Shown here one piece after another: positions 63,797 through 64,000 of a stretch of DNA of 64,000 bases. Below the pieces are notes generated by a model, which was given only the letters and a program-made list of their open reading frames with translations, searched no databases and had not been told where the DNA came from. The position numbers were made by a program, and so were the translations under genes. Positions within the stretch are counted from its first letter, which is position 1; each line of letters begins with the position of its first letter. Source of the stretch: Desulfurococcaceae archaeon MEX13E-LK6-19 (GTDB taxonomy: Archaea > Thermoproteota > Thermoprotei_A > Sulfolobales > Desulfurococcaceae); contig CP072660.1 in the NCBI GenBank assembly GCA_029637525.1, positions 434,001-498,000 of the forward strand, written 5' to 3'.

Positions 63797-64000
63797 ATGG
63801 TATTAACTACTTCATCAAAACCGAGTAAACAGAGAAAAGCATTCTTTAATGCACCACTCCACATAAGGCATAAATTCTTTAACGCTCCTCTATCGCCTGA
63901 GCTTAGGGAAAAATATGGTGTAAAACGACTGCCTGTAAGAAAAGGAGATGTAGTAAGAATTATGAGAGGAGATTTTGCCGGTCATGAAGGCAAGGTTGTA
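63797..64000 (+). CDS. rpl24: 50S ribosomal protein L24 (cut by window edge)
   Basis: ATG 63797 follows GGAGGTGG. 68 codons are visible, ending within the KOW motif ([20 protein letters not shown]). [20 protein letters not shown] is the archaeal L24 N-terminus. The 3' end lies beyond the window. Confidence 0.95.
   Translation, partial: MVLTTSSKPSKQRKAFFNAPLHIRHKFFNAPLSPELREKYGVKRLPVRKGDVVRIMRGDFAGHEGKVV

Noticed and set aside
1-64000. CRISPR arrays or tandem repeats
   Set aside because: No regularly spaced repeats were seen; the only repeated block is the pair near 22.8 and 23.9 kb.

Overview
The window looks like the chromosome of a hyperthermophilic crenarchaeon of the order Desulfurococcales. 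The AT-rich base composition and gene set resemble Staphylothermus, but the genus is an inference. Direct support: reverse gyrase, two Alba genes, a Cren7-type chromatin protein, topoisomerase VI, RadA, an archaeal PCNA, an XPB-type helicase, an intron-bearing tRNA, the crenarchaeal RNA polymerase subunit Rpo13, and an archaeal S10-type ribosomal operon. TTG and GTG starts are common, genes overlap often, and TATA-box promoters are visible. I see no CRISPR array, no rRNA and no intact insertion sequence.

Layout. 0-6.2 kb: partial SWIM-finger gene, a tRNA with two probable introns, MtnA, a tRNA-splicing endonuclease-like subunit lacking its catalytic triad, HisS, a hydroxyacid dehydrogenase and the RtcB RNA ligase. 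6.1-9.7 kb: a minus-strand type IV pilus operon (pilin, secretion ATPase, TadC-like membrane protein); a prepilin peptidase lies at 19-20 kb. 9.8-12.6 kb: topoisomerase VI B and A, then a MoaD/ThiS-like protein and a PH-domain membrane protein. 13.8-14.6 kb: a non-genic stretch with degraded coding remnants. 14.6-20.9 kb: an ASCH protein coupled to a 51-residue zinc ribbon, ThrS, a possibly SecB-like protein, RadA, prepilin peptidase and a HIT protein. 20.9-26.1 kb: a class III aminotransferase, small unknown proteins, membrane proteins and several candidate C/D box sRNAs. 26.1-30.6 kb: reverse gyrase flanked by two Alba genes.

30.6-37.3 kb: unknown small proteins, XPB helicase, an HTH-phosphoribosyltransferase regulator, an AbrB-ACT regulator, a metallo-beta-lactamase-fold protein and a DUF72 protein, followed by a candidate H/ACA RNA. 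37.5-41.4 kb: a Cys-rich protein, PCNA, a small unknown, Rpo13 and a membrane-anchored HerA-type ATPase. 41.5-46.4 kb: an Lhr-type helicase and a PAPS-reductase-like protein with ferredoxin motifs. 46.5-52.7 kb: two membrane-anchored surface proteins and a Ced-like DNA-import cluster (CedA1-like, CedA-like, a 55-residue two-helix protein resembling CedA2, and a CedB-like ATPase).

52.7-64 kb: a structured RNA candidate, a 31-residue basic ORF, a SPOUT methyltransferase, then L3-L4-L23-L2. The ribosomal operon is interrupted by a Cren7-like gene, an opposite-strand unknown, and a MoxR ATPase plus VWA protein pair. It resumes with S19-L22-S3-L29-Rnp1-S17-L14-L24, the last running off the window. 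Three themes recur: RNA processing, DNA topology and chromatin, and surface appendages or DNA exchange. The points I rate most interesting are the MoxR/VWA pair directly upstream of S19, the Ced-like cluster with an unlisted 55-residue protein, the zinc-knuckle Cren7 variant, and the candidate guide RNAs placed between genes.
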